Assembly: GCF_014596085.1 (NCBI RefSeq)
Contig: NZ_JACCJY010000007.1
Location: 124,001-188,000, forward strand
Direction of reading: 5' to 3'
DNA length: 64,000 bases
Source of the DNA: Azospirillum tabaci
Lineage (GTDB): Bacteria; Pseudomonadota; Alphaproteobacteria; Azospirillales; Azospirillaceae
Position numbers and translations under genes: made by a program. How positions within the stretch are numbered: position 1 is the first letter of the stretch; each line of letters opens with the position of its first letter. Below the pieces are notes generated by a model. That model had not been told where the DNA came from and ran no database searches. It saw nothing but the letters and a program-made list of their open reading frames with translations. Shown here in pieces: positions 33,342-42,813 of this stretch.

Positions 33342-34232
33342 ATGACCGCCATCACCGCCCCCGGCCTCGCCGGACCCGCGACCGCCGCACGGCCCCGCAT
33401 CGGGCGGGAATGGACGCTGGCGCTGCCGCTGGCCGCCTTCTTCGCGGTGTTCTTCGTGACGCCGCTGCTGCTGCTGGTCGCCGTCAGCCTCTACGCCGAC
33501 GCGGAGATGACCCGGTTCGGGCTGGACCAGTACATCCGCTTCTTCGGCGACGCCTTCAATCTCGCCGTGCTCGGCAGCACGCTGCTGCTGGGGGTGAAGG
33601 TCACGGCGCTGACGCTGCTGTTCGGCTACCCGCTGGCCTGGCTCTACACCCGCAGCGGGCCGCGGATGCAGTCGGCGCTGATCCTGGTCATCATCCTGCC
33701 GCTGCTGACTTCCGTCGTGGTGCGCACCTTCGCCTGGATCGTCATCCTGGGGCGGGACGGCATCGTCAACAACCTGCTGCTGTCGCTGGGGCTGGCGGAG
33801 ACACCGCTGCGCCTGCTCTACACCGAAGGCGGTCTGGTCGCCGCTCTGGTGCAGGTGCAGATGCCGCTGATGGTGCTGCCGCTCATCACCACCCTGTCGC
33901 GCCTCGACCCCAATCTGCTCGATGCCTCGGCGGCTCTGGGCGCCGGGCCGTGGCGGGGCTTCCTCAAGGTGACGCTGCCGCTGAGCCTGCCGGGGATCGT
34001 CGCGGGGTGCCTGCTGACCTACGCCGCCGCGGTCACCGCCTTCATCACCCAGTCGCTGGTCGGCGGCGGGCAGATGCTGTTCATGCCGCAATACATCTAT
34101 CAACAGACGATCACGCTCCACAACTGGCCCTTCGCCGCCGCCATCTCCATCGTCTTCATGGTGTCGGTGCTGGGTGTGGTGATGCTGTTCAACCTGCTTG
34201 GCCGCGCCAGCAAGGGGTACGTCCATGCCTGA
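33342..34232 (+). CDS. ABC transporter permease (PotB-like)
   Basis: Inner-membrane permease of 296 residues, with an N-terminal Thr/Ala/Pro-rich cytoplasmic tail and about six membrane segments. The EAA-type loop reads DASAALGAGPWRGFLKVTLPL. PotB/PotC-type permeases pair as heterodimers. It overlaps the next permease gene by 8 bases. ATG chosen at the first Met after the repeat element; the region upstream in frame is shadow coding. Confidence 0.9.
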   Translation: MTAITAPGLAGPATAARPRIGREWTLALPLAAFFAVFFVTPLLLLVAVSLYADAEMTRFGLDQYIRFFGDAFNLAVLGSTLLLGVKVTALTLLFGYPLAWLYTRSGPRMQSALILVIILPLLTSVVVRTFAWIVILGRDGIVNNLLLSLGLAETPLRLLYTEGGLVAALVQVQMPLMVLPLITTLSRLDPNLLDASAALGAGPWRGFLKVTLPLSLPGIVAGCLLTYAAAVTAFITQSLVGGGQMLFMPQYIYQQTITLHNWPFAAAISIVFMVSVLGVVMLFNLLGRASKGYVHA

Positions 34233-35040
34233 CATGCAGCGCCCGACCCTGGGAAGCGCCTCCTTCGGCCTCGTCATGGGCACGCTCGCCGGTGCGGCAT
34301 TGCTGCTGCTGGCAGCGCCGACGCTGGTGGTGCTCGTCACCTCCTTCACCGACGGCTACTCGCTGAAGTTCCCGCCGCCGTCCTACAGCCTGCGCTGGTA
34401 CGCCTCGCTGATCGACGCGTGGCAGCTCCAGGACGCCGCGCTGGTCAGCCTGAAGCTGGGCGCCGTGGTCACCGCCGTGTCGGTGGTGCTGGGCACCGCC
34501 GCAGCGCTCGCCATCGGACGCAGCCAACGCGCCTGGGCGCGCGGGCTGGACGCGCTGTTCATGTCGCCGCTGGTCCTGCCGGCGCTGGCCTTCGGCCTCG
34601 CCTCGCTGGTGTTCTTCAGCACGGCGGGGGTGGAGCTGTCCTTCCTGACGCTGGCGATCGGCCACATCGTGGTCAGCGTGCCCTACGTCCTGCGCACCAC
34701 GCTGGCGAGCCTCGCCCAGCTCGACCCCGCGCTCCTGGAAAGCTCCGAGAGCCTGGGGGCCGGGCGCCTCTACACCTTCCGCCGGGTGACGCTGCCGACC
34801 ATCCGCAACGGCATCGGCGCCGGCGCCTTCATCGCCTTCATGTCGAGCTTCGACAACATCCCGGTGTCGCTGTTCATGGCCGACGCCCGCAACGAGGTGC
34901 TGCCCATCCGCATGTGGCAGATCCTGGAAAACAGCCTGGACGTCCGCGCCGCGGCGGTGTCCGGCGTGCTGATCGCCGTCACCGTCCTGGCGATGGTGGT
35001 GATGGAACGGGTCGCCGGCCTGTCGCGCCAGCTCCGCTAG
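34225..35040 (+). CDS. ABC transporter permease (PotC-like)
   Basis: Second permease of the importer, 271 residues with about six membrane segments and the coupling loop ESSESLGAGRLYTFRRVTLP. It follows the family pattern of PotC (SSFDNIPVSLFM near residue 200). Its 3' end is 2 bases from the stop of the convergent hydroxyisourate hydrolase gene. Confidence 0.9.
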   Translation: MPDMQRPTLGSASFGLVMGTLAGAALLLLAAPTLVVLVTSFTDGYSLKFPPPSYSLRWYASLIDAWQLQDAALVSLKLGAVVTAVSVVLGTAAALAIGRSQRAWARGLDALFMSPLVLPALAFGLASLVFFSTAGVELSFLTLAIGHIVVSVPYVLRTTLASLAQLDPALLESSESLGAGRLYTFRRVTLPTIRNGIGAGAFIAFMSSFDNIPVSLFMADARNEVLPIRMWQILENSLDVRAAAVSGVLIAVTVLAMVVMERVAGLSRQLR

Positions 35041-35041
35041 C

Positions 35042-35398
35042 TTACGCTCCCCGGAACAGCGAGTAGCCCCAGGGGGTGAACTTCAGCGGCAGATGATAGT
35101 GCTGCGCCACGTCGGTGACGGTGAAGCGGAACGGCGCCTCCTCCAGGAAGGCCGGCTCCGCCGATCCCACGCCTTGCGCGCGCAGCCAGGGGCCGATGTG
35201 GAACACCGCCTCGTAGACGCCCGCCGTCACGCCCGCGCCGCCGACCACCGGATGGTCAAGCGCACCATTGGCACACAAACGGCTTTCCGCTAGCCTGTCC
35301 CGCTGTCCGTTCCGCAAAGCATAGAGTTCCACCCGCATCCCCTCGGCGGGCACCCCGCGCGCCACATCCACCGCATGCAACGAAATCCCGCCGGCCAT
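35042..35398 (-). CDS. uraH: 5-Hydroxyisourate hydrolase
   Basis: Transthyretin-related protein of 118 residues that hydrolyses 5-hydroxyisourate in urate breakdown. Active-site features are His8 (SLHAVDVARG), the YHLPL pair near the end and the C-terminal WGYSLFRGA, corresponding to the usual YRG(S/T) tail with Phe replacing Tyr. No urate oxidase or OHCU decarboxylase gene is in view, so it may serve an accessory purine or ureide route. It is divergent from the MFS gene with only 29 bases between start codons. Confidence 0.9.
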   Translation of the reverse strand: MAGGISLHAVDVARGVPAEGMRVELYALRNGQRDRLAESRLCANGALDHPVVGGAGVTAGVYEAVFHIGPWLRAQGVGSAEPAFLEEAPFRFTVTDVAQHYHLPLKFTPWGYSLFRGA

Positions 35399-35427
35399 CG
35401 GCCCGTCCCTTTCCTTGTGGAGTCCCC

Positions 35428-36657
35428 ATGAACGTCTGGTTGCTGCCTCTGATCGCCATGGCGGCGGTTCAGGCGTTCGTCGGGCTGTGTCTCTTCGCCA
35501 TCCCGGTGATCGCGCCGCAGGCGGCGCCCGACCTTGGGGTCGATCCGGGGCTGCTCGGCCTTTATACCGCGGTCGTCTTCACCGCCGCCATCCCCGCGTC
35601 GCTGGGGGCGGGCGGGCTGATCGCGCGCTGGGGGGCGATCCGCACCTGCCAAGCCTGCCTGCTCGCCGCCGCCGGGGCCGCGCTGCTGTCGGCCAGCGCC
35701 GTTCCCGCCGCCTTCCTGCTGGGGGCGCTGGCGCTGGGCTTCGCCTTCGGGCCGGAGACGCCGGCCAGCACGCAGTTGCTGTCCCGGCTGACCCCGCCGG
35801 AGAAGCGGCCGCTGGTCTTCTCCCTGCGCCAGACCGGCAACCAGTTCGGCGGCATGGCCGCCGGATTCGCCGTGCCGCTGCTGGTCCTGTCCTTCGGCTG
35901 GCAGGCGAGCCTGCTGGCGGTGGCGGGCGCCACCGCCGTGCTGGCGCTCGCCCTGGAGCCGCTGGCCCGCCGCCACGACGGCGACGACCGCGCCGCCCCC
36001 CGCCCCGCCGGCCGCGGCACGCTGAAGCGCGCGCTCGATCTGGTCGCCGGGGAGCCGGCGCTGCGCCGGCTGGCCATGGCGGTCTGCGCCTTCTCCGCCA
36101 TGCAGCTCTGCCTGAACGGCTTCCTGGTCAGCTTCGCGGTGACGATCCTGGGCTGGAGCCTGCCGCTGGCCGGGACGGCGCTGGCGGTGGCGCAGGGCGC
36201 CGGGCTGGTGGGGCGCGTCGGCTGGGGCCTCGTGGCGACGCGCTGGGCGCCGCCCCGCGTCATCCTCGCCGGGCTGGGCGTCGCCATGAGCGTGGCCGCC
36301 GCCCTCGTCGCCATCGCCTCCCCCGGCTGGCCGGTGCCCGCCTTCCTGGCCGTCTGCACGGCCTTCGGCCTGTCGGCGAGCGGCTGGAACGGCCTGTTCG
36401 TCGCGGAGGTCGCCCGTCTCGCCCCGCCGGGCCGGGCGGGCGAGGCGACGGGGGGCATGCTTGCCATCGCCTACGCCGGCCTGGTCGCCGGACCGGCGCT
36501 GTTCAGCCTTCTGGTCGCGGGGGGCTTCGGCTATTCCGCCGGCTATCTGGCCGCCGCCGCCGCCGCGCTGGCCGGCGCCGCGGCACTGGTCGTCCCCCTT
36601 CCTCCGGCCCCCACCCCGGTCCTTTCCACCGCTGCCGAGGACACCCCATGCGCATGA
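35428..36657 (+). CDS. Major facilitator superfamily transporter
   Basis: Membrane carrier of 409 residues with about twelve hydrophobic segments and the MFS loop pattern LIARWGAIRTCQACLL between helices 2 and 3. It resembles CynX/NimT or general anion-type MFS proteins. Its 3' end overlaps the start of the second amidase gene by 10 bases, so the carrier probably imports the amidase substrate or exports a product. Confidence 0.87.
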   Translation: MNVWLLPLIAMAAVQAFVGLCLFAIPVIAPQAAPDLGVDPGLLGLYTAVVFTAAIPASLGAGGLIARWGAIRTCQACLLAAAGAALLSASAVPAAFLLGALALGFAFGPETPASTQLLSRLTPPEKRPLVFSLRQTGNQFGGMAAGFAVPLLVLSFGWQASLLAVAGATAVLALALEPLARRHDGDDRAAPRPAGRGTLKRALDLVAGEPALRRLAMAVCAFSAMQLCLNGFLVSFAVTILGWSLPLAGTALAVAQGAGLVGRVGWGLVATRWAPPRVILAGLGVAMSVAAALVAIASPGWPVPAFLAVCTAFGLSASGWNGLFVAEVARLAPPGRAGEATGGMLAIAYAGLVAGPALFSLLVAGGFGYSAGYLAAAAAALAGAAALVVPLPPAPTPVLSTAAEDTPCA

Positions 36658-38048
36658 TGACCGCCCGCCGGATCGCCGAACAGGTCGCCGCCCGCGAGGT
36701 CAGCGCCGTCGCCCTCTACGACGACCTGCTGGAGCGGATCGCGTCGGAGAATCCGCGGCTGAACGCCATCGTCCATCTCGACCCGGAGGCCGGACGGGCA
36801 GAGGCGCGGGCCGCCGACGCGCGCGCCGCGCGGGGAGAGGCGCTGCCCCTGCTGGGCGTGCCCTTCACGGTGAAGGACAACATCTGGGTGCGCGGCCAGC
36901 CGGTCCGCCAGGGATCGCGGCTGTTCGAGGACTTCGTGGCGCCGGAGGACGCGGTGGCGGTGGCCCGGCTGCGCGCCGCGGGCGCCGTCTTCGCCGGAAT
37001 CACCAACTGCTCCGAGTTCGCCTGCAAGGGGGTGACGACCAATCTCCTCCACGGCCCGACGCGGAACCCTTGGGACCTCTCGCTGACGCCCGGCGGCTCC
37101 TCCGGCGGGGCGGCCAGCGCCGTGGCGGCGGGTCTGGGACCGCTGGCGCTCTGCACCGACGGCGGCGGCTCCACGCGCCGGCCCGCCTCCCATGTCGGGG
37201 TGGTCGGCATGAAGCCGTCGGCCGGAATCGTCCCCCACCCCGTCGGTTTCGCCGAACCGGTGTTCGGCAACTCGGTGATCGGCCAGATGGCCCGCTCCGT
37301 CGCCGATGTGGCGCTGATGCTCGACGCGCTGGCCGGACCGGACCCGCGCGACCCGCAATCCGTGGTCCTGTCCAGCCCCTTCGCCCATGCCGCCGCCAAT
37401 CCCGACCCGGCGGGCCTGCGCGTCGCCTACAGCCGGCGGCTGGGGCTGGACGCCCCGGTCGATCCGGAGGTCGCGGCCTGCGTAGAGCGCGCCGTCCACC
37501 GCCTTGCCGACGCGGGGGCCATCGTCGAGGAGGCGGACCCGGTCTGGCCTGACGGAGCCGGGGAAAGCGGCCTGATGCCCCTCCAGTTCGCCGGCCTCGC
37601 CGCGCTTTACGGCGAACGCTACCGTACCGCGCCGGAGCTGTTCGACCCGGACATCGGGCAGCAGATTGAGGCCGGCCTGCGCACCAGCGGCGCGGAGGTC
37701 GCCCGCGCCCTGCATCTGCGGGAGGAGGCGTACCGCGCGCTGGCCGCCCTCTTCACGCGTTACGACCTGCTGGTCTGCCCGACGACGCCGGTCACCGCAT
37801 GGCCGTTCGACCGGCTCGGCCCTGCCACCATCGACGGGCGTCCGGTGACGCCGCGCGGCCACGCGGTCTTCACGCCGCTGTTCAATCACTGCTACGCGCC
37901 CGCCTGCTCGGTCCCTTGCGGGCTGACGGAGAGCGGCGGGCTTCCGGTGGGGCTCCAGATCGCCGGCCCGCGCCTGTCCGACGCTGCGGTGCTGCGGCTG
38001 GCCGCCGTGGCGGAAGCCACCTGCGGTTACACTGCCCTGGTATCCTGA
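36648..38048 (+). CDS. Amidase-signature family hydrolase (second copy)
   Basis: Protein of 466 residues with the Ser-cisSer-Lys triad: Lys76 (FTVKDNIW), cis-Ser near 151 (TPGGSSGGAA) and nucleophile Ser175 (DGGGSTRRPA). It is only moderately similar to the amidase at 26 kb, so the two probably differ in substrate rather than being a recent duplication. Three in-frame Mets lie within the first four codons; the first is best placed after GAGG. It is coupled to the MFS gene by overlap. Confidence 0.88.
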   Translation: MRMMTARRIAEQVAAREVSAVALYDDLLERIASENPRLNAIVHLDPEAGRAEARAADARAARGEALPLLGVPFTVKDNIWVRGQPVRQGSRLFEDFVAPEDAVAVARLRAAGAVFAGITNCSEFACKGVTTNLLHGPTRNPWDLSLTPGGSSGGAASAVAAGLGPLALCTDGGGSTRRPASHVGVVGMKPSAGIVPHPVGFAEPVFGNSVIGQMARSVADVALMLDALAGPDPRDPQSVVLSSPFAHAAANPDPAGLRVAYSRRLGLDAPVDPEVAACVERAVHRLADAGAIVEEADPVWPDGAGESGLMPLQFAGLAALYGERYRTAPELFDPDIGQQIEAGLRTSGAEVARALHLREEAYRALAALFTRYDLLVCPTTPVTAWPFDRLGPATIDGRPVTPRGHAVFTPLFNHCYAPACSVPCGLTESGGLPVGLQIAGPRLSDAAVLRLAAVAEATCGYTALVS

Positions 38049-38078
38049 CAGCCCTGCGAAGAAAAGGAGAAAGGGCGA

Positions 38079-38107
38079 TTGGGATAGAACGGACAGCCTG
38101 TTTTAAT
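38079..38107 (+). promoter_or_regulatory. Putative promoter TTGGGA-N17-TTTAAT of the histidine kinase gene
   Basis: A -35-like and -10-like pair with 17-base spacing lies about 55 bases before the kinase GTG, in the short gap after the amidase gene. Confidence 0.4.
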
Positions 38108-38162
38108 CACCATCGTATTCTGGCAATCTTTGCCCGCGGAAAGGTGGAGTAGGGGGATACGG

Positions 38163-41100
38163 GTGAAGACCAGCGAGCCGGACCAGCGGCCTGGATGGTC
38201 GGCGCGTCGGTTGTCGATTCTTTTCCTTGTGGTTGCGTTACCACTGATCGCCTTCGAAGTGCACAACATCCTGGAATTGCGCAAGTCCCGGGAAACGGAA
38301 ATCCGTCTGGAGTCGATGCAGCTTCTGGATCAGGTCGAGTCCGAACAGCAGCGCATCGCCGACGATATCGGACACGTTTTGGTTGCCCTTACAGAGATGG
38401 GCTTAGGGCGGCTGTCCCCAACGGCCTGCCAGGATACGCTTCTTCGGATCAAGGGGAAGTTTCCCCCGTATCTGGCGGTGAGCGTCAGCAACCGCTCCGG
38501 GATCATCTGGTGCTCCACCGAACCGCAGGCGCGTGGCTTTTCGGTCGCCGACCGCAGCTATTGGCGGGAGGCGCTGACCACCGGGGAGCAGACCAACGGG
38601 GCCACCCTGACCTCCCGCACCACAGGGCGCCCCTCCATCCCCTTCGCCCTGGCCTACAAGGATGAGAACGGCGCAGCGGCGGGGGTGGTGACGGTGCTCC
38701 TCGACACCACGTGGCTGAACCTGTTCCTTCGCGAAAAGAGCCTGCCGGACGACGCGGAGGTGGTGATCGCCGACCGCTCCGGCATCGTGCTGGCGCACCA
38801 GCCGGAAATACCGGGCACCGTCGGCAGGCCGCTGCACACTCCCTATCAGGCTCTGCTGGAGCGGGGCGAGAGGCGCGTGGTCGAAGCGCCTGGGTCGGAT
38901 GGCCGGATGCGGATCACCGCGGTGTCGCCGCTGGCCGCCGGTGTTCCGAACCTCTACGTCCATGTCAGCCTGGACAAGGACGAATCCATGCGGCCGGTCA
39001 ATGCGGCGGCCCGGCGCACGCTCGTCATCTTCGCCGGGTTGTTCCTGTTCGCCGGGCTGACCGCGGGCTGGAGCCTTTGGCGCTTCCTGCGCGCGCATGA
39101 GCTGGCGCGCAGCAACGCGCTGCGCATGGCGGCGGTGCTCGGGAGCACGGTGGACGGCGTGATCGAACTGGATCGCGACTGGCGCTTCACCTACCTGAAC
39201 GACAAGGCGGTTTCCCTGGTCGCCCAGGGCCGCGACCTGCGCGGCCGGTCGCTGTGGGATGCCTTTCCGGAACTGGTCGACACGCCGCTGTGGCACAAGG
39301 CCCATCAGGCGATGGCCGAGCAGGTGCCCACCGACGCCGAGTTCCGAGGCATGCGCACCGGGCGCTGGTTCTGGATGCGGGCCTTTCCCAACGCGAACGG
39401 GATGTCGGTCTATCTGCTGGACATCACCCGGCGGCGTCAGGCCGAGGACGATCTGCGCAAGAGCAAGGACCGGCTGAGCCTCGCTCTGGAATCGGCCATG
39501 GCGGGCTCCTTCGACTGGGACCTGACGTCCGGCCAAGGCCACTGGTCGGAGGAAACCTACCGCATCTTCGGGCTCGATCCCGCCGTGCACGAGGCGACAA
39601 GCGCCGTTTGGCGGTCGGTGGTCCACCCCGACGATATCGACATCGCCACCTTGAAGGCGCAGTCGGACATCCTTGCCAAGCAGCAGACCTACGTCCGGCT
39701 GGAATACCGGATCATCCAGCCCGGCGGCGCCGTCCGTTGGGTCTCCTCGATCGGGCGCGTCAACTATGGTCCCGACGGCACGCCTCTGCATTTCAGCGGC
39801 CTGAACCTCGACATCACCGAGCGCAAGGCGCTGGAGGAGGCGCTGCGCCGCAGCGAGGAGCGGCTGACCATTGCTCTGACCGCGTCGGAAGCCGGAATCT
39901 GGGACTTCGACCAGCGCGACCGGACGCTGGCCTGGTCGGATGGCATGTACCGGCTGTACGGCGTCAGCCCGGAAAGCTTCACGCCCAACGAGGACAGCTT
40001 CTTCGATCTGGTCCACCCGGCGGACCGGGACTCGATGCGCCGGATTCTGAATGACGTGCTGGAGGCCCGGCGTTCCGACTACCGGGGGGAGTTCCGCATC
40101 CTCCATCCGCGCGATGGGGTGCGTTGGATCATGGCCATCGGGCGCCCCGTCTACGAAAACGGACGCCTGGTCCGGCTCAGCGGATTGAACATCGACATCA
40201 CCGGGCGCAAGGCGATGGAGGAGGCCCTGCGCGACGCCAAGGCCAAGGCCGACGATGCCAACGTCTCCAAGTCGAAGTTCCTGGCCGCGGCCAGCCACGA
40301 CCTGCGCCAGCCGCTGCAATCCGCCCTGCTGTTCGCCGGCGTCCTGCAACGCCACGTCGATCCCGACAAGGGCCGCGCCCCGCTGGCGTCGCTGGAACGC
40401 GCGCTGGAGACGCTGAAAAATCTTCTCGACAGCCTGCTGGACGTGTCGCGCCTGGATGCCGGCGTCATCACTCCGCAGATTGGCACGGTTCCCCTGCGCC
40501 CGATGCTGGAGGAGATCGAGGCCGCCTATGTCCCCATCGCCGCCAGCAAGGGGCTGGAGTTCACAGTGGTCCCCCCCGCCTTGGATCTGGCGGTGCGCAG
40601 CGACCGGCTGCTGCTCGGCCGGATGCTCCGCAATCTGGTGGAGAACGCCATCCGCTACACCGAGGTGGGCTATGTCCGCGTGTCCTGCCAAGCCCAGAAC
40701 GGCATGATCCGCATCACCGTGCAGGACAGCGGAATCGGCATCTCGGCGGAGCAACAGACCAAGGTCTTCGAGGAATTCCATCAGGTCGGCAACCCGGAAC
40801 GCGACCGCAGCCAGGGCCTCGGCCTGGGACTCGCCATCGTGAAACGGCTGTCCAGGCTGCTGAACCATCCGGTGTCGGTTCGCTCCGAACCGGCCCATGG
40901 GTCGGTCTTCTCCATCGAGGCGCCGCGCGCCACCGCCCCGACCGTCCCCCTTCCTGCCCCCGAAGCCGAGGCCACCCCATCCGGAGAAGGGCGGCTGGCC
41001 GTTCTGATCGAGGACGACGTCATCGTCCTGATGGGGCTGCGGACCATCTTCCAGGAATGGGGGTACGAGGTGGCCATCGCCGGATCCGCCGAGCAGGCGA

Positions 41101-41381
41101 TGGAGCGGCTGCGCGGATTGGACCGCCGCCCGGACCTGATCGTTGCCGACTACCGGCTGCGCAACGGCCGGATCGGGACGGAAGCCATCGTGCAAATCCG
41201 CGGGTTCGTCGGATCGTCGATTCCGGCGATCATCCTGACCGGCGAGATCGGCACCGACTGCGACCGCGACGCGGCGGCGCTCGGGCTGGCCGTGGTGCGC
41301 AAGCCGGTCACCCCGAGGCAGCTTCAAAGCGCCATCCAGGATCTTCTGAACCACAATCCGTTGAGCCAGGCCGGGGACTGA
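38163..41381 (+). CDS. Hybrid sensor histidine kinase (dCache-PAS-PAS-PAS-HisKA-HATPase-REC)
   Basis: Membrane kinase of 1072 residues. Two membrane segments (about 17-37 and 285-305) flank a periplasmic dCache-like sensor domain (ADRSYWREAL, PFALAYKDENG). Three PAS domains follow, two ending with the PAC-like GLNLDITERKALEEAL and GLNIDITGRKAMEEAL. The phospho-acceptor His is near residue 711 (AASHDLRQPLQ), then N-box ENAIRYT and G-box GLGLGLAIVKRL. A C-terminal receiver has Asp near 996 (VADYRLRN), Thr and Lys (RKPV). No response regulator gene adjoins. The GTG has GGAGTAGGGGG upstream. It may sense an amide or purine-derived compound given its neighbours. Confidence 0.9.
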   Translation: MKTSEPDQRPGWSARRLSILFLVVALPLIAFEVHNILELRKSRETEIRLESMQLLDQVESEQQRIADDIGHVLVALTEMGLGRLSPTACQDTLLRIKGKFPPYLAVSVSNRSGIIWCSTEPQARGFSVADRSYWREALTTGEQTNGATLTSRTTGRPSIPFALAYKDENGAAAGVVTVLLDTTWLNLFLREKSLPDDAEVVIADRSGIVLAHQPEIPGTVGRPLHTPYQALLERGERRVVEAPGSDGRMRITAVSPLAAGVPNLYVHVSLDKDESMRPVNAAARRTLVIFAGLFLFAGLTAGWSLWRFLRAHELARSNALRMAAVLGSTVDGVIELDRDWRFTYLNDKAVSLVAQGRDLRGRSLWDAFPELVDTPLWHKAHQAMAEQVPTDAEFRGMRTGRWFWMRAFPNANGMSVYLLDITRRRQAEDDLRKSKDRLSLALESAMAGSFDWDLTSGQGHWSEETYRIFGLDPAVHEATSAVWRSVVHPDDIDIATLKAQSDILAKQQTYVRLEYRIIQPGGAVRWVSSIGRVNYGPDGTPLHFSGLNLDITERKALEEALRRSEERLTIALTASEAGIWDFDQRDRTLAWSDGMYRLYGVSPESFTPNEDSFFDLVHPADRDSMRRILNDVLEARRSDYRGEFRILHPRDGVRWIMAIGRPVYENGRLVRLSGLNIDITGRKAMEEALRDAKAKADDANVSKSKFLAAASHDLRQPLQSALLFAGVLQRHVDPDKGRAPLASLERALETLKNLLDSLLDVSRLDAGVITPQIGTVPLRPMLEEIEAAYVPIAASKGLEFTVVPPALDLAVRSDRLLLGRMLRNLVENAIRYTEVGYVRVSCQAQNGMIRITVQDSGIGISAEQQTKVFEEFHQVGNPERDRSQGLGLGLAIVKRLSRLLNHPVSVRSEPAHGSVFSIEAPRATAPTVPLPAPEAEATPSGEGRLAVLIEDDVIVLMGLRTIFQEWGYEVAIAGSAEQAMERLRGLDRRPDLIVADYRLRNGRIGTEAIVQIRGFVGSSIPAIILTGEIGTDCDRDAAALGLAVVRKPVTPRQLQSAIQDLLNHNPLSQAGD

Positions 41382-41426
41382 GCCCCTGTCCCGGCCGGGG
41401 AGCGATGGACAAAAAGCGGACCAGCC

Positions 41427-41455
41427 TTGACCGGGCAGTGGCGCTGCCCTACATT
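41427..41455 (+). promoter_or_regulatory. Promoter TTGACC-N17-TACATT with palindromic spacer
   Basis: The 17-base spacer is itself a perfect inverted repeat, GGGCAG-TGGCG-CTGCCC, exactly filling the space between -35 and -10. It is well placed about 70 bases before the start of the 62-residue protein and looks like an operator-controlled promoter. Confidence 0.6.
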
Positions 41456-41527
41456 GTGCACTGCAACATAACGATAAGCCCTTTCCCGAGGGGGAGACGC
41501 CTTCTCAATCCTTTGAGGAGGTCCCTT

Positions 41528-41716
41528 ATGAACACGCCTTCGACTATCGCTTCCGCCCTTCCCTCCGAACGCGACATGCAGATCATCCGCCGCAAGGCCG
41601 CGCGGATGCGCGCCGACCATGTCCGGTCCCTGCTGGGCCGGCTGGCCGCGTTTCTGACAGGGCGGACGGCTGACCTCGATCCTCACCGCCTGGATGGCGG
41701 CCGGGCCGCCGGCTGA
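41528..41716 (+). CDS. Small basic protein, 62 residues
   Basis: Starts MNTPSTIASALPSERDMQII and has an amphipathic, Arg-rich middle (RRKAARMRADHVRSLLGRL). It resembles short alphaproteobacterial proteins of the DUF1127/YjiS kind in size and Arg content, but lacks their usual LRDIGL tail. GAGGAGG lies seven bases before the ATG, and a strong promoter precedes it. Not long enough for confident assignment; possibly a regulator or RNA-binding peptide. Confidence 0.65.
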   Translation: MNTPSTIASALPSERDMQIIRRKAARMRADHVRSLLGRLAAFLTGRTADLDPHRLDGGRAAG

Positions 41717-41823
41717 CGACGGACGGCCCTCATTTTCCCTGACATAGCGGCAGTAATGGCCCGCAGGCGATCCGCGACAGCGGCGCCTCGCGGGACGTTT
41801 GGTCTTTGGTTGGAGTTTTTGAC

Positions 41824-42789
41824 ATGCAGAAACGAGCGGTCGCCCTGGGTGGCTTCGGTGGGTTCAACCTGCACGGCGCGGGCGTGCTGACGGCGCTCGA
41901 CCGCCTGGACCGGATGCCCGACCTGTTCACGGTGACCTCCGGGCAGATCGTCGTGCTGGCCGCCTGGCTGCGCGGCGAGGACGTGCGCCGCCTGCTTCTC
42001 GAACACACCGGGGCGTCGGGCGGGCTGCTCCAGGCTTGGCAGACCGCCATGTTCGGGCACAAGGGCGTGTTCCGCCCGGTGCTGGGCGAGCATGCGCGGC
42101 GCTGGCTGGATGTCCCGCTGTCGCCCTCGGCGGTGCTGGAACGGCTGATGCCGGCCCGCCAATACGCCCCGGTGCGCGACCGCGACACCGTGGCCGAGAT
42201 CGCCCGCACCCTGAACGAGGCCGAGGTCGGCGTCGTCTTCAACACCTACGATTTCCGCTCCGGCAACGGGCTGCTTCACGGCAACGCCGCCGCCCGGCGC
42301 CTGATGGCCGGGGAGGTCGGGCTGGAGGACATCACCGCCGACGCGGTGGAAAGCGCCCTCTGGCTCTATCTCTACGGTTTCGAGGAAGCCCCCGGCGGGC
42401 TGATCGACGGCGCCTACCACCGCAGCATCATTCTGTCGGAACTGCACGGCTTCGACGAGGTGACGGTGGCCGCCCCCTTCCCCGTCTCCTGGATCGGGCC
42501 GGTGCCGCGCAACCAGCTGGAGGTGGAGAACTGGAAGATCCGCCAGTGGTTCGCCAACTCCTACAAGGCGGAAGTGGCGCGGCTGCACCGGGTGATCGAA
42601 CTGATGGAGCGCGGCACGCTGAACGACCCGGCCTACCGCATCCGCTCCCTGACCGAACTGCCGCTGCGCCGCCATTACGGCTACTTCGACTACTTCACCG
42701 AGAAGGCGGAGGTGTTCGACGACGCGCTCGCCCAGGCGCTCGACCATTTCGGCGGCGGCCCGGCGCACGAGCAACGGCGCGCCGGCTGA
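41824..42789 (+). CDS. Patatin-like phospholipase domain protein
   Basis: Protein of 321 residues with a patatin-like start. A glycine-rich oxyanion segment (LGGFGGFNLHGAGVL) is followed by the nucleophile region FTVTSGQIV (Ser39) and an Asp-Gly element (LIDGAYH, near residue 197). The nucleophile elbow departs from GxSxG (it reads V-T-S-G-Q), so activity is uncertain. Typical members release fatty acids from phospholipids. The ATG at the conserved N-terminus is chosen over one 18 bases earlier. It converges with a methyltransferase gene. Confidence 0.75.
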   Translation: MQKRAVALGGFGGFNLHGAGVLTALDRLDRMPDLFTVTSGQIVVLAAWLRGEDVRRLLLEHTGASGGLLQAWQTAMFGHKGVFRPVLGEHARRWLDVPLSPSAVLERLMPARQYAPVRDRDTVAEIARTLNEAEVGVVFNTYDFRSGNGLLHGNAAARRLMAGEVGLEDITADAVESALWLYLYGFEEAPGGLIDGAYHRSIILSELHGFDEVTVAAPFPVSWIGPVPRNQLEVENWKIRQWFANSYKAEVARLHRVIELMERGTLNDPAYRIRSLTELPLRRHYGYFDYFTEKAEVFDDALAQALDHFGGGPAHEQRRAG

Positions 42790-42813
42790 GCGGCTGAGAA
42801 AAGGCCCGGCGGG

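Noticed and set aside
38403..41354. A 983-codon minus-strand frame opposite the histidine kinase
   Set aside because: The kinase on the plus strand has complete PAS, HisKA, HATPase and receiver motifs; the opposite frame has none.
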